64,000 bases of DNA from Blastobasis lacticolella (lineage: Eukaryota; Arthropoda; Insecta; Lepidoptera; Blastobasidae): NCBI GenBank assembly GCA_905147135.1, contig LR990053.1, positions 13,218,501-13,282,500 of the forward strand, read 5' to 3'. Below, in pieces: positions 54,101 to 57,900 of the stretch (its first letter is position 1; each line of letters begins with the position of its first letter). Under the pieces are notes generated by a model. The model was given only the letters and a program-made list of their open reading frames with translations, was not told the DNA's origin and searched no databases. A program made the position numbers and the translations under genes.

Positions 54101-54922
54101 GATGATTATCTTACTTAGGTGTCTGTTGTAAATAAATGCAGGTCTGAAAAATTACCTAGACATAATGCATCACCTACGGCTGTTATTAGATATTTAATAT
54201 GTCATTATTTATATGCTAGAACAGGATTTTCTATTGTTTGTCAATTATTTCTACATTAACAACGTTACCGGTGTGTTTTTCAGTCACCTTATTGAAAATT
54301 ATCTATAATAATTCTAGAATATGCTTTACGTAACAATAACCAGTTCTCGCTTGGTACTTAACTCCGTTATAATTGGCCTTAGAAACAATTAGAGAGGTAG
54401 TTGATACTTTATCACATCACAATACATTGTTGGAAACCCTCGGCTCAAAACTCCGACACCTACACCTCAAAGGTCGGCAAGCGATCCCATGGATGTTACT
54501 GGTGTCCATGGGAGGCGATGATCACCATTATGCGACCTGATTGCTCGGAACCTCCTACCATTATCCACTTTGCTCAGCCTTCCACCATCCTAGGCGGTGA
54601 GCTTGTTGGCAGGCGTGCCATCCCCAACGAAGTCAAACCATCGCTTCTTGGGCCTCTTTTTGCCGTGTCTGACGGAGATGGCACAGTCAGACTTTAGTGA
54701 AACTTCCCACATCTCCCTACCATCTTCCACCTAGCATAAATCCATAAAAAGCAACTCACAAGTCCATCGCACGCGGAAACAGCCACTTTGGAGTCGGGCT
54801 GCCCCCTCACGGAGCCGGTGTAGTGGCAGGCGGTGGCGCGCGCGGCGGGCGCCGAGCGAGAGCGGCCTCCTCGCGTGTGTCGCTCCACAACCAGGGCTGG
54901 CGTCATGAAGGTCACCGACGGC
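12043..54922 (-). CDS. ADAMTS metalloprotease gene, 17 visible exons, 5' end missing (ADAMTS7/12-like)
   Basis: The joined exons give 990 residues and a stop. Known role of the family: secreted zinc proteases that cleave extracellular matrix components such as proteoglycans and procollagens. Domains by visible residue number: prodomain end 1-100; Arg-rich linker about 100-280; reprolysin domain about 284-490 with zinc ligands H432, H436 and H442, catalytic E433 and Met-turn M460; disintegrin-like about 490-565; central TSP1 about 566-640; cysteine-rich about 640-755; spacer about 756-850; two C-terminal TSP1 repeats about 868-990. All 16 introns have GT-AG ends with matching phases. Three introns exceed 9 kb. 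The catalytic sequence resembles vertebrate ADAMTS7/12 and the related 6/10 group from memory, but the architecture with two C-terminal TSP1 repeats does not settle the paralogue; the fly gene stall is another candidate relative. The signal peptide, start codon and early prodomain are not seen. Confidence 0.93.
12520..12566 (+). repeat. LINE B 3' UTR scrap
   Basis: The motif CCACTTTCCATCAGGTGG is the reverse complement of the LINE B 3' UTR core, so this scrap is in the opposite orientation to the copies at 5716 and 7666. It lies in the last intron of the ADAMTS gene. Confidence 0.5.
12581..12870 (-). repeat. Tandem copies of the ADAMTS exon 16 3' end with flanking intron
   Basis: Two units (about 158 and 130 bp) follow exon 16. 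Each begins with CATATGGCAGGG-like sequence matching the exon end, and each is followed by related intron sequence (TCCCTCTGTT, a short A run, then GTCCCACTG). The first unit has TGA where exon 16 has the TGG of GPWNPC. The second lacks the 12 bases for TKPC but keeps a GTATGT donor. They look like decayed tandem duplications. Confidence 0.75.
12870..13018 (-). CDS. ADAMTS visible exon 16: end of second and start of third TSP1 repeat
   Basis: The acceptor is CAATCCCGCAG and the donor GTATGT; 49 codons after a split Arg codon. It encodes [26 protein letters not shown] closing TSP1-2, then [16 protein letters not shown] opening TSP1-3. Two decayed copies of its 3' end follow in the next intron (12582-12625 and 12741-12780). 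Confidence 0.87.
13226..13405. mobile_element. Second GCGCGGATTCAGG palindromic element
   Basis: The left end CAGGCGCGGATTCAGGGG matches the element at 1468. The right side has CCCCCCTGGATAGCCTAG, only partly complementary. The interior is AT-rich. It lies in the intron between exons 15 and 16. Confidence 0.4.
13588..13665 (-). pseudogene. Decayed copy of ADAMTS exon 15 (TSP1 core)
   Basis: The minus strand reads [15 protein letters not shown] directly joined to HLQCVDEQD and then a GTGAGT donor. Relative to exon 15 it lacks 21 bases coding GAGYARR, which includes the conserved CG-G of the TSP1 fold, and it has no acceptor AG upstream. Flanking intron (CAGAATCCCTGTATCCCTCC) is duplicated too, so this was a segmental tandem duplication with a period of roughly 255-260 bp. 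Confidence 0.8.
13844..14018 (-). CDS. ADAMTS visible exon 15: spacer end and second TSP1 repeat
   Basis: The acceptor is CCCCGCAG and the donor GTGAGTACC; 58 codons plus one base. It encodes [17 protein letters not shown], an Arg-rich turn, then [18 protein letters not shown] and HLQCVDE. W--CS-RCG-G---R--C is the TSP1 core. The exon is very GC-rich, and a damaged copy of its 3' half plus donor lies about 250 bp away at 13588-13665. Confidence 0.88.
14409..14487. repeat. Imperfect palindrome with a strong hairpin core
   Basis: AATGACGAAAGAAACTA (14421-14437) pairs with TAGTTTCTTTCGTTATT (14448-14464) around a 10-base loop. Weaker pairing extends to CTCACGAG and CTAGTGAG outside. It lies in the intron between exons 14 and 15 and could be a short MITE or an RNA hairpin. 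Confidence 0.55.
14953..15067 (-). CDS. ADAMTS visible exon 14: spacer domain
   Basis: The acceptor is GTTTCAG and the donor GTAAGTATT; 38 codons after the split Gly codon. It encodes [19 protein letters not shown] and [12 protein letters not shown]. The G...Y-R sequence and G-I---I-V strands fit the spacer beta-sandwich. Confidence 0.88.
15105..15236. mobile_element. Palindromic MITE with GCCGCCATTTTGATGCAATTGA arms
   Basis: The left arm (CCGATTAT, then CGCCGCCATTTTGATGCAAT) returns in reverse complement on the right. The inner parts CCAATCGCAACAAG and CTTGCTGCGATTGG also pair. The left arm has about 10 extra bases. It sits about 40 bp upstream of exon 14 in the direction of the gene, close to its acceptor. 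Confidence 0.65.
15381..15722 (+). mobile_element. SINE family A, near full length (tRNA-derived)
   Basis: The head has polymerase III promoter boxes: GGCCGAGTGG near 15387 (box A) and GGTTCGAATCC at 15430 (box B). The body contains GACCAGATTGG-like sequence in reverse and CAAGGCGGACCCCGGGCCC. The 3' end has a TGATGATGA tail. It is the only copy in the window with both an intact-looking head and the full tail. A functional tRNA is unlikely because the 5' acceptor strand does not pair properly with the 3' side. Confidence 0.75.
15760..15875 (-). CDS. ADAMTS visible exon 13: spacer domain
   Basis: The acceptor is TTGTTCAG and the donor GTAAGT; 38 codons plus two bases. It encodes [16 protein letters not shown] and GNFLSIGS. 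The IP-GAR--I-E pattern is the first strand pair of the ADAMTS spacer, which contributes to substrate recognition. Confidence 0.92.
16016..16495 (+). repeat. Abundant lepidopteran repeat (GACTTCGTCCGCGTGG type)
   Basis: It begins TTTTGTCCGCGACTTCGTCC and ends with CATTCAAATCCGTCC, then a run of ACAGAC-type sequence and TTTTAAAAA. An AAAT microsatellite and other DNA lie in the middle. From memory this is one of the commonest dispersed repeats in moths and butterflies. A related copy is at 62085. Confidence 0.55.
16575..16723 (-). CDS. ADAMTS visible exon 12: end of cysteine-rich domain, start of spacer
   Basis: The acceptor is CATTTCAG and the donor GTAATT, a weaker donor than the others; 49 codons follow the split codon. 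It encodes [31 protein letters not shown] and the spacer entry QTGFSE. D-CGVCGG--S-C is the conserved end of the domain. An upstream GTGAGG inside the exon would break the frame, so GTAATT is preferred. Confidence 0.92.
17084..17236. mobile_element. Palindromic element with CTAGCATAAGTGTGC arms
   Basis: The left arm CAGCTAGCATAAGTGTGCTC and the right arm ending GCATACTTGTGCTAACCGTG are imperfect inverted repeats flanking a pyrimidine/purine-rich centre with CGCGCG blocks. A lone arm of the same kind (CGCGCACACTTGTGCTAGCC) is found near 1972-1995. Confidence 0.5.
17304..17426 (-). CDS. ADAMTS visible exon 11: cysteine-rich domain
   Basis: The acceptor is CTTTTCCAG and the donor GTAAGTAAA. It encodes [12 protein letters not shown], then VADGTPCR and ARDMCIAG. 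The C-L-C, DGT-C and CI-G positions match the family's cysteine-rich domain. Confidence 0.93.
17480..17640 (-). mobile_element. LINE B 3' end, truncated
   Basis: A T-rich tail, then GGCAAGCGAGCCACCTGATGG and ACCTCTAATATATCTCTTG, match the LINE B 3' UTR and end of ORF2 at 5716-5880. It sits in the intron between exons 10 and 11. Confidence 0.75.
17869..17999 (-). CDS. ADAMTS visible exon 10: end of TSP1, start of cysteine-rich domain
   Basis: The acceptor is CATTTTCAG and the donor GTGAGC; 43 codons with split codons at both ends. It encodes YKICNTDAC, then [11 protein letters not shown] and [12 protein letters not shown] closes the TSP1 repeat and R--QC opens the cysteine-rich domain. N-glycosylation sequons NLT and NET lie in between. 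Confidence 0.93.
18285..18378 (-). mobile_element. SINE family B, 3' fragment
   Basis: ACAGCGCCATCTAGCCCC and TGGGTGCTAGATAACTGAT match the tail half of the fuller copy at 23160. The tRNA-like head is absent. Confidence 0.6.
18697..18940. mobile_element. MITE with perfect 14-bp inverted ends
   Basis: CCGTATTCACAATG at 18697 is repeated as its exact reverse complement at 18927-18940, with further imperfect pairing inward (TTCGGAAACGG against CTCGGAAATCGG). The interior is rich in TCGGATTCGGATACGG-like runs and has no convincing coding sequence. Confidence 0.6.
19268..19523 (-). mobile_element. Family C repeat, copy 1
   Basis: In the sense GGCCGTGTGGTGTCCGGC to GGGCTGTGATGATG it is about 250 bp long and ends in a TGATGATG microsatellite. 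This copy is reversed. Internal marks are ATGGGCAGCAGCATTTTCCA and CACGAAAGGGGAGG. Six copies occur here at 19268, 24497, 40182, 41141, 42520 and 49967. No polymerase III boxes are obvious, so it could be a SINE or the 3' end of a LINE. Confidence 0.7.
19652..19839 (-). CDS. ADAMTS visible exon 9: central TSP1 repeat
   Basis: The acceptor is TTCCCCACAG and the donor GTGAGTATT; 62 codons plus two bases. It encodes [11 protein letters not shown], then [18 protein letters not shown] and [18 protein letters not shown]. The W-W-W-CSRTCG-GV core is the hallmark of the central TSP1 repeat. The WxxW tryptophans and the Ser/Thr of CSRTCG are typical C-mannosylation and O-fucosylation sites in this family. 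Confidence 0.95.
19885..20026 (+). mobile_element. RTE-type LINE, 3' end (ORF2 C-terminus)
   Basis: The plus strand reads [11 protein letters not shown], a stop, then [15 protein letters not shown]. It ends at a run of GATGAT repeats. [18 protein letters not shown] is the C-terminus of RTE-clade endonuclease/reverse-transcriptase proteins common in Lepidoptera. It is a short 5'-truncated copy next to ADAMTS exon 9. Confidence 0.7.
20440..20640 (+). mobile_element. CR1/Jockey-type LINE 3' end (family G)
   Basis: It encodes [17 protein letters not shown] near a LINE C-terminus. It continues with ACCATCAGCCAGGCCGTAAG and TTGTTTGCCACATTTTTGGC, and ends in an A run just before ADAMTS exon 8. A reversed copy with the same C-terminus lies at 33693. 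Confidence 0.65.
20666..20832 (-). CDS. ADAMTS visible exon 8: disintegrin-like domain
   Basis: The acceptor is CATCCCCAG and the donor GTGAGTGTC; 55 codons follow one split codon. It encodes [14 protein letters not shown], then [14 protein letters not shown] and [16 protein letters not shown] and LW-C...GT-CG are the conserved landmarks. It ends in phase 0. Confidence 0.93.
21262..21332 (-). CDS. ADAMTS visible exon 7: start of disintegrin-like domain
   Basis: A 71-base exon, acceptor GTCTACAG, donor GTAAGTAGC. It encodes [11 protein letters not shown] and [10 protein letters not shown]. The G-G-CL-D-P pattern follows FLD from the previous exon, as in other ADAMTS proteins. Confidence 0.9.
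21333..23159. other. Intron sequence without recognised features
   Basis: This is AT-rich intronic DNA between visible exons 6 and 7. I see no coding exon, palindrome or repeat shared with the rest of the window. Confidence 0.5.
23160..23420 (-). mobile_element. SINE family B, near full length (tRNA-derived)
   Basis: In the minus sense the head reads GACGACCTGAGTGGTTCAGT with box A, then GGGTTCAATTCCC (box B). The body contains TTTCAATTTC-type AT-rich DNA, and the tail contains TAGATGGCGCTGTGTGAA. This is a tRNA-related SINE. The whole element lies about 170 bp from ADAMTS exon 6. Confidence 0.75.
23589..23735 (-). CDS. ADAMTS visible exon 6: third zinc ligand and Met-turn
   Basis: The acceptor is CCTGTCCACAG and the donor GTAAGTAG. 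After the split Asn codon it reads FGLYHD, completing HExxHNxGxxHD, then HIMTP, the Met-turn, and [13 protein letters not shown], the C-terminal helix of the catalytic domain. It ends with two bases of the next codon. Confidence 0.95.
24497..24741 (+). mobile_element. Family C repeat, copy 2
   Basis: It starts GCCGTGTGGTGTCCGGCAGA and ends GGGCTGTGATGGTG, followed by AAATAAAT repeats. It matches copy 1 in reverse orientation with several substitutions. Confidence 0.7.
25222..25446 (-). mobile_element. SINE family B, full-length copy
   Basis: The head in the minus sense is GATGACCTGAGTGGTTCAGT, with a box B-like GGCTTCGATTCCC. The tail GCTGGATGGCGCTGTGTGAA differs slightly from the copy at 23160. 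Confidence 0.7.
25671..25860 (+). repeat. Dispersed repeat H, copy 1
   Basis: It runs from ACATAGTATAAAACAAAGTC to GAACGAAGTCGCGCCGGGTC. A second copy follows 220 bp later (26083). The start resembles common lepidopteran Helitron or MITE-type repeats, but the class is not certain. Confidence 0.55.
26083..26264 (+). repeat. Dispersed repeat H, copy 2
   Basis: It runs from ACATAGTGTAAAACAAAGTC to GAACGAAGTAGCGCCGGATT with internal GATAGAATGATTCAAG. It is clearly related to copy 1 but diverged by substitutions and small indels. Confidence 0.55.
26265..29297. other. Intron stretch without a recognised gene
   Basis: This is part of the large intron between visible exons 5 and 6. A coherent but unidentified frame of about 56 codons runs on the plus strand at 27057-27230 (includes [20 protein letters not shown]) and ends at TAG. 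An unidentified 86-codon frame lies on the minus strand at 28036-28296. Neither matches a family I know and both could be old transposon scraps. Confidence 0.35.
29298..29612 (-). mobile_element. SINE family A, 5'-truncated
   Basis: In plus coordinates it begins with CATCATCATGTTGGCG (the reversed TGATGATG tail) and ends at GGGATTCAAACCCGGGACC, the box B region. The box A head is missing. The body matches the copy at 15381. Confidence 0.75.
30797..31218. mobile_element. hAT-type element with 8-bp target duplication
   Basis: The ends CAGGGATGTCGAACC and GGTTCGCCATCCCTG are imperfect inverted repeats. CCCTAGGC flanks both sides exactly (30789-30796 and 31219-31226). An 8-bp duplication and CAGGG ends are standard for hAT transposons. 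The 422-bp interior has no recognisable transposase, so this is a non-autonomous copy. Confidence 0.8.
31227..33496. other. Intron stretch without recognised genes
   Basis: This AT-rich DNA is part of the large intron downstream of exon 5. The segment 32240-32640 has a run of phrases such as CATAACTCAAAAACTATTTAA that reads like an old dispersed repeat, but there is no second copy here to prove it. Confidence 0.4.
33497..33610 (-). CDS. ADAMTS visible exon 5: zinc-binding active site, first half
   Basis: The acceptor is CCTGTTTCAG and the donor GTGAGTAC. It encodes [24 protein letters not shown] and THELGH. HELGH supplies two zinc-binding His and the catalytic Glu. The intron splits the next codon (AA plus C), so the third His is on the following exon, nearly 10 kb away. 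Confidence 0.95.
   Translation of the reverse strand, partial: YPGRGPRRRHVQARPQLLSQRGQRHHAGPHHHTRAGA
33693..33900 (-). mobile_element. Family G LINE 3' end, reversed copy
   Basis: It contains GGCAAACAAGCTTACGGCC, CGCGTTGCCCGCGACCCCG and, on the minus strand, [17 protein letters not shown]. This is the same C-terminus as at 20440. It is about 80 bp upstream of ADAMTS exon 5 in the gene's direction. Confidence 0.65.
34812..35310 (+). pseudogene. RTE-type LINE fragment (end of reverse-transcriptase protein)
   Basis: The plus strand reads [10 protein letters not shown], then [38 protein letters not shown] and a stop. These are the standard C-terminal landmarks of RTE-clade proteins in Lepidoptera ([11 protein letters not shown]). 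The 3' part continues to GGCGTGAGTGTATATGTATG. It is truncated at both ends and broken by stops. Confidence 0.75.
36040..37110. promoter_or_regulatory. CpG-rich non-repetitive block in a large intron, candidate enhancer
   Basis: This stretch in the intron between exons 4 and 5 is much richer in G, C and CpG than its flanks and shows no repeat family seen elsewhere. It contains a perfect CRE palindrome TGACGTCA (36170), a TCF-type CCTTTGATC (about 36196) and a SOX-type CCTTTGTTTTT (about 36886). The open frames across it (such as 36581-37003) have no recognisable domain. Regulatory function is inference from composition and motifs only. Confidence 0.35.
38021..38193 (-). mobile_element. SINE family A, 5' half with duplicated box B region
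   Basis: It contains CATTCAGGCGACTGAATGTG, the ACATAACTCAGAAAAGAGTC spacer and a reversed tRNA-like head ending CCACTCGGCCCCCGATG. The phrase GCAGTGGGATTC occurs twice, so the box B area is duplicated in this copy. The 3' body and tail are missing. Confidence 0.7.
39443..39505 (-). repeat. LINE B 3' tail fragment
   Basis: A T run, then GTTATACGGCTGACAAACAG and GCAAGCGGGCCACCTGATGG. Only about 60 bp remain. Confidence 0.7.
40182..40437 (+). mobile_element. Family C repeat, copy 3
   Basis: It starts GGCCGTGTGGTGTCCGGCAG and ends GTTACGGGCTGTGATGATGA, covering the full consensus length of about 255 bp. Confidence 0.75.
40560..40700 (+). repeat. Retroelement tail with GTGTGCAATAAA end
   Basis: It includes TTTTAGAAATAAGTAGTGCC and ends with GTGTGCAATAAAATG, followed by AAAT repeats. 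A reversed, diverged copy is at 57780-57900. The polyadenylation-like end suggests a retrotransposed element. Confidence 0.55.
41141..41400 (-). mobile_element. Family C repeat, copy 4
   Basis: It runs in reverse from CATCATCACAGCCCGTAACA to CCGGACACCACACGGCC, full length. Copies 3 and 4 lie about 700 bp apart in opposite orientation, a possible hairpin in any unspliced transcript. Confidence 0.75.
41570..41720. promoter_or_regulatory. GC-rich segment with a CRE palindrome
   Basis: A GC-rich patch in AT-rich intron holds TGACGTCA at 41625-41632 next to GCGTACGC and GGTGCCGCGGC. It is not part of a repeat family seen here. Possible regulatory DNA, inferred only from composition and the motif. 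Confidence 0.2.
42170..42510. promoter_or_regulatory. Non-repetitive intron block with a nuclear-receptor half-site
   Basis: Between two repeats lies a block of balanced base composition. It contains TGACCTTGG (near 42288), the reverse of the extended half-site CCAAGGTCA bound by FTZ-F1 and ERR-type receptors. An 89-codon open frame crosses it but shows no domain. The regulatory role is only a suggestion. Confidence 0.2.
42520..42773 (+). mobile_element. Family C repeat, copy 5
   Basis: It starts GGCCGTGTGGTATCCGGCAG and ends GGGCTGTGATGATGATGG. The middle is more diverged than in copies 3 and 4 (CCGATTACCCCCCCGTTTC). Confidence 0.75.
43130..43380 (-). CDS. ADAMTS visible exon 4: catalytic domain
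   Basis: The acceptor is TGTCCAACAG and the donor GTGAGT; it carries 83 codons plus two bases. It encodes [20 protein letters not shown], then [10 protein letters not shown] and [14 protein letters not shown]. The SFCxWQ and D-AIL-TR-D-C motifs are diagnostic for the ADAMTS catalytic domain. It precedes a 9.5-kb intron. Confidence 0.95.
43434..43496 (+). mobile_element. SINE family B, tail fragment
   Basis: TTAGATGGCGCTGTGTAAAT is followed by TTGTCCACGAATATTTATTT. Only the last 60 bp of the family remain, about 55 bp from ADAMTS exon 4. Confidence 0.65.
43497..44344. other. Short intron without recognised features
   Basis: This is intron sequence between exons 3 and 4. It is AT-rich, with no coding frame or shared repeat. 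Confidence 0.5.
44345..44512 (-). CDS. ADAMTS visible exon 3: start of catalytic domain
   Basis: It has 56 codons, phase 0 at both ends, acceptor CTCTTGCAG and donor GTGAGTAAG. It starts [16 protein letters not shown], another basic stretch where proprotein convertases could cut. It then enters the reprolysin fold with [13 protein letters not shown] and [11 protein letters not shown], the first strand and helix of ADAMTS catalytic domains. Confidence 0.93.
44868..45482 (-). CDS. ADAMTS visible exon 2: prodomain end and Arg-rich linker
   Basis: This is the longest exon (205 codons, phase 0 at both ends), with acceptor TATTCCGGCAG and donor GTGAGA. It begins [20 protein letters not shown], which continues DGL of the previous exon in the classic prodomain pattern. 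A furin-type RNKR follows at residues 99-102. There are two copies of an 11-residue unit ([15 protein letters not shown]), a long Arg/Glu-rich segment (about 129-181) predicted to be helical, and a second basic site KHRRRRR (220-226). The single Cys after it (C230) could be the cysteine switch. The length and charge of this linker are unusual for ADAMTS proteins. Confidence 0.9.
45277..45342 (-). repeat. 33-bp tandem repeat inside ADAMTS exon 2
   Basis: Two adjacent 33-base units differ at only a few positions (plus strand TGGTTTGTATTTGGTCGGC and TGGTTTGTATTTGTTCGGC). They encode two 11-residue units in the linker between prodomain and catalytic domain. The frame is kept. Confidence 0.85.
45880..46070. 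promoter_or_regulatory. CpG-rich block near exon 2
   Basis: This segment is rich in GCGCG, GCGACGTCACGC and GGCGGCC compared with its AT-rich surroundings and matches no repeat here. It lies about 400 bp upstream of exon 2 in the gene's direction. It could be an internal promoter or enhancer; no direct evidence. Confidence 0.2.
46071..47583. other. Intron stretch without recognised features
   Basis: This is AT-rich intron DNA between exons 1 and 2. A short G/C-rich patch (GCGAAGGCCGCGCGCGCG) lies near 47305-47325. No exon or repeat copy recognised. Confidence 0.45.
47584..47742 (+). mobile_element. RTE-type LINE 3' end, second copy
   Basis: In one frame the plus strand reads [20 protein letters not shown], then [10 protein letters not shown], stop and GATGAT repeats. 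It matches the C-terminus at 19885 but here without the internal stop. Confidence 0.75.
48054..48074 (+). repeat. Short interstitial TTAGG array
   Basis: About four tandem units of GGTTA. TTAGG is the usual insect telomere repeat. The array is tiny and lies in a large intron. Confidence 0.7.
48558..48740 (-). mobile_element. SINE family A, 3' part
   Basis: It contains CTTGGCGTTAATGTCCCAG, AGGGTCCGCCTTGACCATGA and CTACCAGGGGAACCTGA, ending at TTCAGTTGCCTGAAT. The tRNA-like head is missing. Confidence 0.7.
49294..49525 (+). mobile_element. SINE family B, full-length copy in plus orientation
   Basis: The head GACGACCTGAGTAGTTCAGT is followed by a box B-like GGTTCGATTAC. The body has TAAATTTTAATTTC, and the tail GACTAGATGGCGCTGTGTGG is followed by an ATTT-rich end. 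Confidence 0.75.
49967..50226 (-). mobile_element. Family C repeat, copy 6
   Basis: It runs in reverse from CATCATCATCACAGCCCGT to GGACACCACACGGCC, full length and close to copies 3 and 4 in sequence. Confidence 0.75.
50740..50800 (-). repeat. Diverged LINE B tail fragment
   Basis: A T run, then CAATAGTCCACCTGATGGAA. The core CCACCTGATGGAAAG is kept but the rest is diverged. Confidence 0.35.
50888..51056 (-). mobile_element. RTE-type LINE 3' end, third copy
   Basis: In reverse it carries the same C-terminal coding end: plus strand CTACTGCTGGGCATAGGC, AGAGATCTCCAC and CATCCAGCTGGTACCTGCG. It is broken immediately by the MITE at 51061. Confidence 0.7.
51061..51170. mobile_element. Perfect-arm MITE with TTA target duplication
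   Basis: The left arm starts AGGCCTTGCCACATACAAAG and the first 38 bases return as an exact reverse complement at the right end. The loop is about 30 bp. TTA flanks both sides (51058-51060 and 51171-51173), as for PIF/Harbinger elements. Related by its AGGC start and CGCGGC-rich interior to the element at 3739. Confidence 0.8.
51369..51592 (+). mobile_element. SINE family A, 5'-truncated
   Basis: It contains ACTAACCGATGCTCTTACGG, ATGATCCAATCTGGTCAGG and GGTCAAGGCGGACCCCAGG, ending near GCGATAGCACAACC. The head and extreme tail are missing. Confidence 0.7.
51593..52694. other. Intron stretch without recognised features
   Basis: AT-rich intron DNA between exons 1 and 2. No exon, repeat copy or palindrome recognised. 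Confidence 0.45.
52695..52797 (+). repeat. Diverged family G LINE tail
   Basis: It contains CGTCCATAGGCTACACGG, GCCATCAAGCGGGCCTAAAG and CTTGTTTGCTAC. It is a diverged relative of the tails at 20440 and 33693. Confidence 0.45.
52798..54465. other. Intron stretch without recognised genes
   Basis: AT-rich intron DNA next to exon 1. The phrase GGCTAGCGACGCCCACCGCG near 53000 looks like part of a dispersed repeat but there is no second copy in the window. Confidence 0.4.
54466..54550 (+). repeat. LINE 3' end related to LINE B
   Basis: The plus strand reads VTGVHGRR and a stop, like the C-terminus of LINE B (GVADVHRRR), then ACCATTATGCGACCTGATTG. It is about 200 bp from ADAMTS exon 1. Confidence 0.5.
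54760..54922 (-). CDS. ADAMTS visible exon 1: prodomain
   Basis: The acceptor is TTGCCCCTAG and the donor GTGAGT (plus strand ACTCAC at 54754-54759). The first base completes a codon from an unseen upstream exon; 54 codons follow. It encodes [15 protein letters not shown], an Arg/Ser/Ala-rich segment, then [20 protein letters not shown] and SACDGL. CHYTG and the SxC-GL motif are standard ADAMTS prodomain features. The two Cys here are the first two of the usual three prodomain cysteines. Confidence 0.9.
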
Positions 54923-57454
54923 CTAGGGGCAAGACAGGAAGAGGTTAGGATTTTCTTTCAGAAAAAATACAAGTAAAGTTCAAAGCAAATGATATTAGCG
55001 AGGAACGCCCGCAGTTTTAACCAGGATTTTAGTGAACATTCATGAACTTCAACTCGTGGCATCCTCGGGAAGAATGTATCTTCCTATTAGTGAAAGAACT
55101 TTTGAAATCGTCGAAGCAGTTTTAGTGTTTATCGCTTTGTGACAAACAGACAGAAGGCGGCGCTTCCCTTCAAGTATCACCAAAAAGATTGAAAAGTTAG
55201 ATTCATGGAATTTTATTAATTTTTTGCTCCAAGTAGCACATAAGAAGTATCTCTAATAAATATATAAAACAATCAATTCAACGCGAAAGTAGTCTAATAA
55301 ATCAATTACACAATGAGTTGGAACCATAGCCTCCTTCATCTTACGTTGGAACTGAATTTCATTCGTCACATAATCTCACGCGCAGGTAGTTTGAAAAAGG
55401 AATAGGAATGACGCCTTTTTACGATCAAACATGGCCAGCTTACTTTATTCGCTCTTACAATAAATACCAAGCAACGCCTTAAGAACGTGCCCATGACCGT
55501 GTATACCCATTTCTGCGTATAAAGTATTCCACAATTTCTCAATGTCTAACGCCTCACTATAAATCTTTATCGACTAAGGTGCCGTTCATAGCGTAGTCAT
55601 GGTAAAGTGTGTGAAACATTCTTGTAAGACTTTACTTAATTCAATAATTCTTTTAGTGATTGTTGATGTGATTTTTACCAGATCCATACATACATATTAA
55701 AGGTATGTTCAGATTTTCCTACCGCGTACCTTTGTTACCTAATATTTCGACGCAGTTGCATGCATCATTTTTTCAAAGCAAGGAAGGACAAATAGGATAT
55801 ACGAGTAATTAATATTAACCGTAATGTACCTACATCGTAAACTTTTTACAAACACGACAATTAAATAAGTTGCAAAAACGTACTATAAGAAATAGTGGCA
55901 AGGAGATATGAATGCGTCTTTGTGCTCGGGTCGAATTCTACTTTTTACGGTCACCAATGTCTTCCACCGCCGATGCCTTGGCCGATATGCCTTGGATTTA
56001 TTGCGATCATTGCACGTTATTCAGCCATCGACGTTTTAGTGCCGTTTCTAAATAAGAAAAAGTGTCGTGCCTTATTTGCAGACTGCCAAACAAGTACAAA
56101 ACTTGGATACGCTTTTGGATATTTTAATCGGAAGCAGTTGCGTATTTATTTGGCAAAGATGAGCAGGACGTCCATTTATGAAGTTCTATAAGAGATTAGG
56201 CATGGTAATTATTGAAATTTAGCATTTAGGTGTTTAGGTATGGTGGATATTGAAAATAAATTTTACTGATTAATGAGTCGTATGTTTTTTCCTTTACGGG
56301 AAAATTGTTCTTGTTTCAAGCTCACTCTATCGACGGTTAACCGCTGGTTGTGTGTCGTGGGGGCTAGCCTCGTCCGGCGGCAAACAGCCTGACAGATAAG
56401 GCTCATTATGGCAATTAGCTGTGCAAACATTACTGGCACAGATGCCTGTGGACACAGCCAGTCGCGGCGCTACCATAGGTAAATATCGCGGTATTTTGCT
56501 GTAGCTGTAGCGGTAGCCTTACTGCCTGAGTGTGTTAAAAAAAGTTGATTGAGTGGTACATAAGTAATATAATATACGAATACGACCGGAATACGGCCGG
56601 CCTTATTCTATTCGTTAACGTTGCTCTTTCATATCGACAGAGAAATGGCACTGGACTCGCTATATTGTAAACAGTCACTGTCTGGGCGCTCGCCACTCGA
56701 CACTGTCCTTGACCAATCTGTATCTCTCGGACTTTAGTCTTTTTGTACTACCCTCAGAAGTGGAAGGGTGCTGGATTCTGTTGTAATTGGATCTTAGGTA
56801 GGTGTATAGGTATCAATAAATTGTACTTATACACCGTAATTTGAAAGCTTCGTTTAGTTCGAAACGAAAGCCAGTAACACGATACGAGGAACGTTGACAT
56901 TTAAGGAAATCCTCGAATTTAGTGTACCTAAGTATCTATGAATATGGGAAGTATGATTGGTAGGCGATAAAAATGATATCGAGACCCGATAGAATTACAA
57001 TGGTAGCACTGAACTTTGTTGATTATACAAAGCTACCATCAGCGCAGGCGCAGCCTTAGTGACGACCGATTACACTCCGCAATGCCATTGGGTTTGTTTT
57101 AGAAAACGACAGCTGAATATTAATTTATTACAAAATAAAATCAATACTGCGCAATTTGCACAAGTGCTCATTAGTCTTTGAAGGTTAAGTAAGATCTCAA
57201 AGAAAATTAAGATTTTTTTTTTTGAAAATAGAGAATATTTCATATTTGTTTCAAACTAAACTCGCGCTCTTTACACATGAACCGGTGGGTGTAACCCTAC
57301 CGAAACGCCGGGAAAACAAATCTAAAAGGTACGTCGCGTCCAAGTCCCGTCTAATATAACAATAGAGAATATTTCAGTAACAGATAAACAAGGTGTTCTA
57401 ATATGCGAACTATTGTACCTAGATATATTACATATCGTTTGTTATCATAATGTG
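54923..57454. other. Upstream intron of the ADAMTS gene, no exon recognised
   Basis: The exon at 54760-54922 starts in mid-codon, so this DNA is intronic. I found no prodomain or signal-peptide exon. A non-repetitive patch at 56330-56480 with CAGATAAGGC (GATA type) and GGCAATTAGC is worth noting. An open frame at 55895-56191 on the plus strand has no recognisable domain. Confidence 0.45.
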
Positions 57455-57565
57455 AAACAGGTAAAAGAGGTGTGTAAGGTCAGGATTGTCTACTCGACTT
57501 CTCATTCGATATGTGGACTCTACATACGACTTGTGGGATATACAAGCTTGAGTAGGTATGTTGCA
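57455..57565 (+). repeat. Possible RTE LINE tail
   Basis: AAAAGAGGTGTGTAAGGTC and CTTGTGGGATATACAAGCTTG resemble the 3' end of the RTE fragment at 35220-35310. The match is partial. Confidence 0.35.
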
Positions 57566-57779
57566 AGTCACATTGCCTAAGACATTTTTTGCCATTGAGG
57601 ACTCACTCACACTTACAATTATGAGGCTGGTTCACTGTATGTCTACGAATGTTATTAGTTTTACAAGATACATATTTTTGATTAGTGTTGACATATATTT
57701 GTTCTACCTAGATATTCATTCAAAGCTAATACAATTTAGCCTGAAATAGCTGATGGTCCTCATCAGCTATTTATTATTA

Positions 57780-57900
57780 TTTATTTTTATTTAATAGTTT
57801 ATTGCACACAAAAATGGTAACAAAGATATGGCAAATATATACATGACACAAAAGGCACTACTTATTTCTAAAAATAAATTTCTATTCTAGCTAGACCTAA
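57780..57900 (-). repeat. Retroelement tail, reversed copy
   Basis: TTATTGCACACAAAAATGG and GGCACTACTTATTTCTAAAA are the reverse complement of the tail at 40560-40700, with moderate divergence. Confidence 0.55.

Noticed and set aside
55895..56191. 98-codon plus-strand open frame upstream of exon 1
   Set aside because: Opposite strand to the gene, no domain recognised, and no promoter or polyadenylation evidence.
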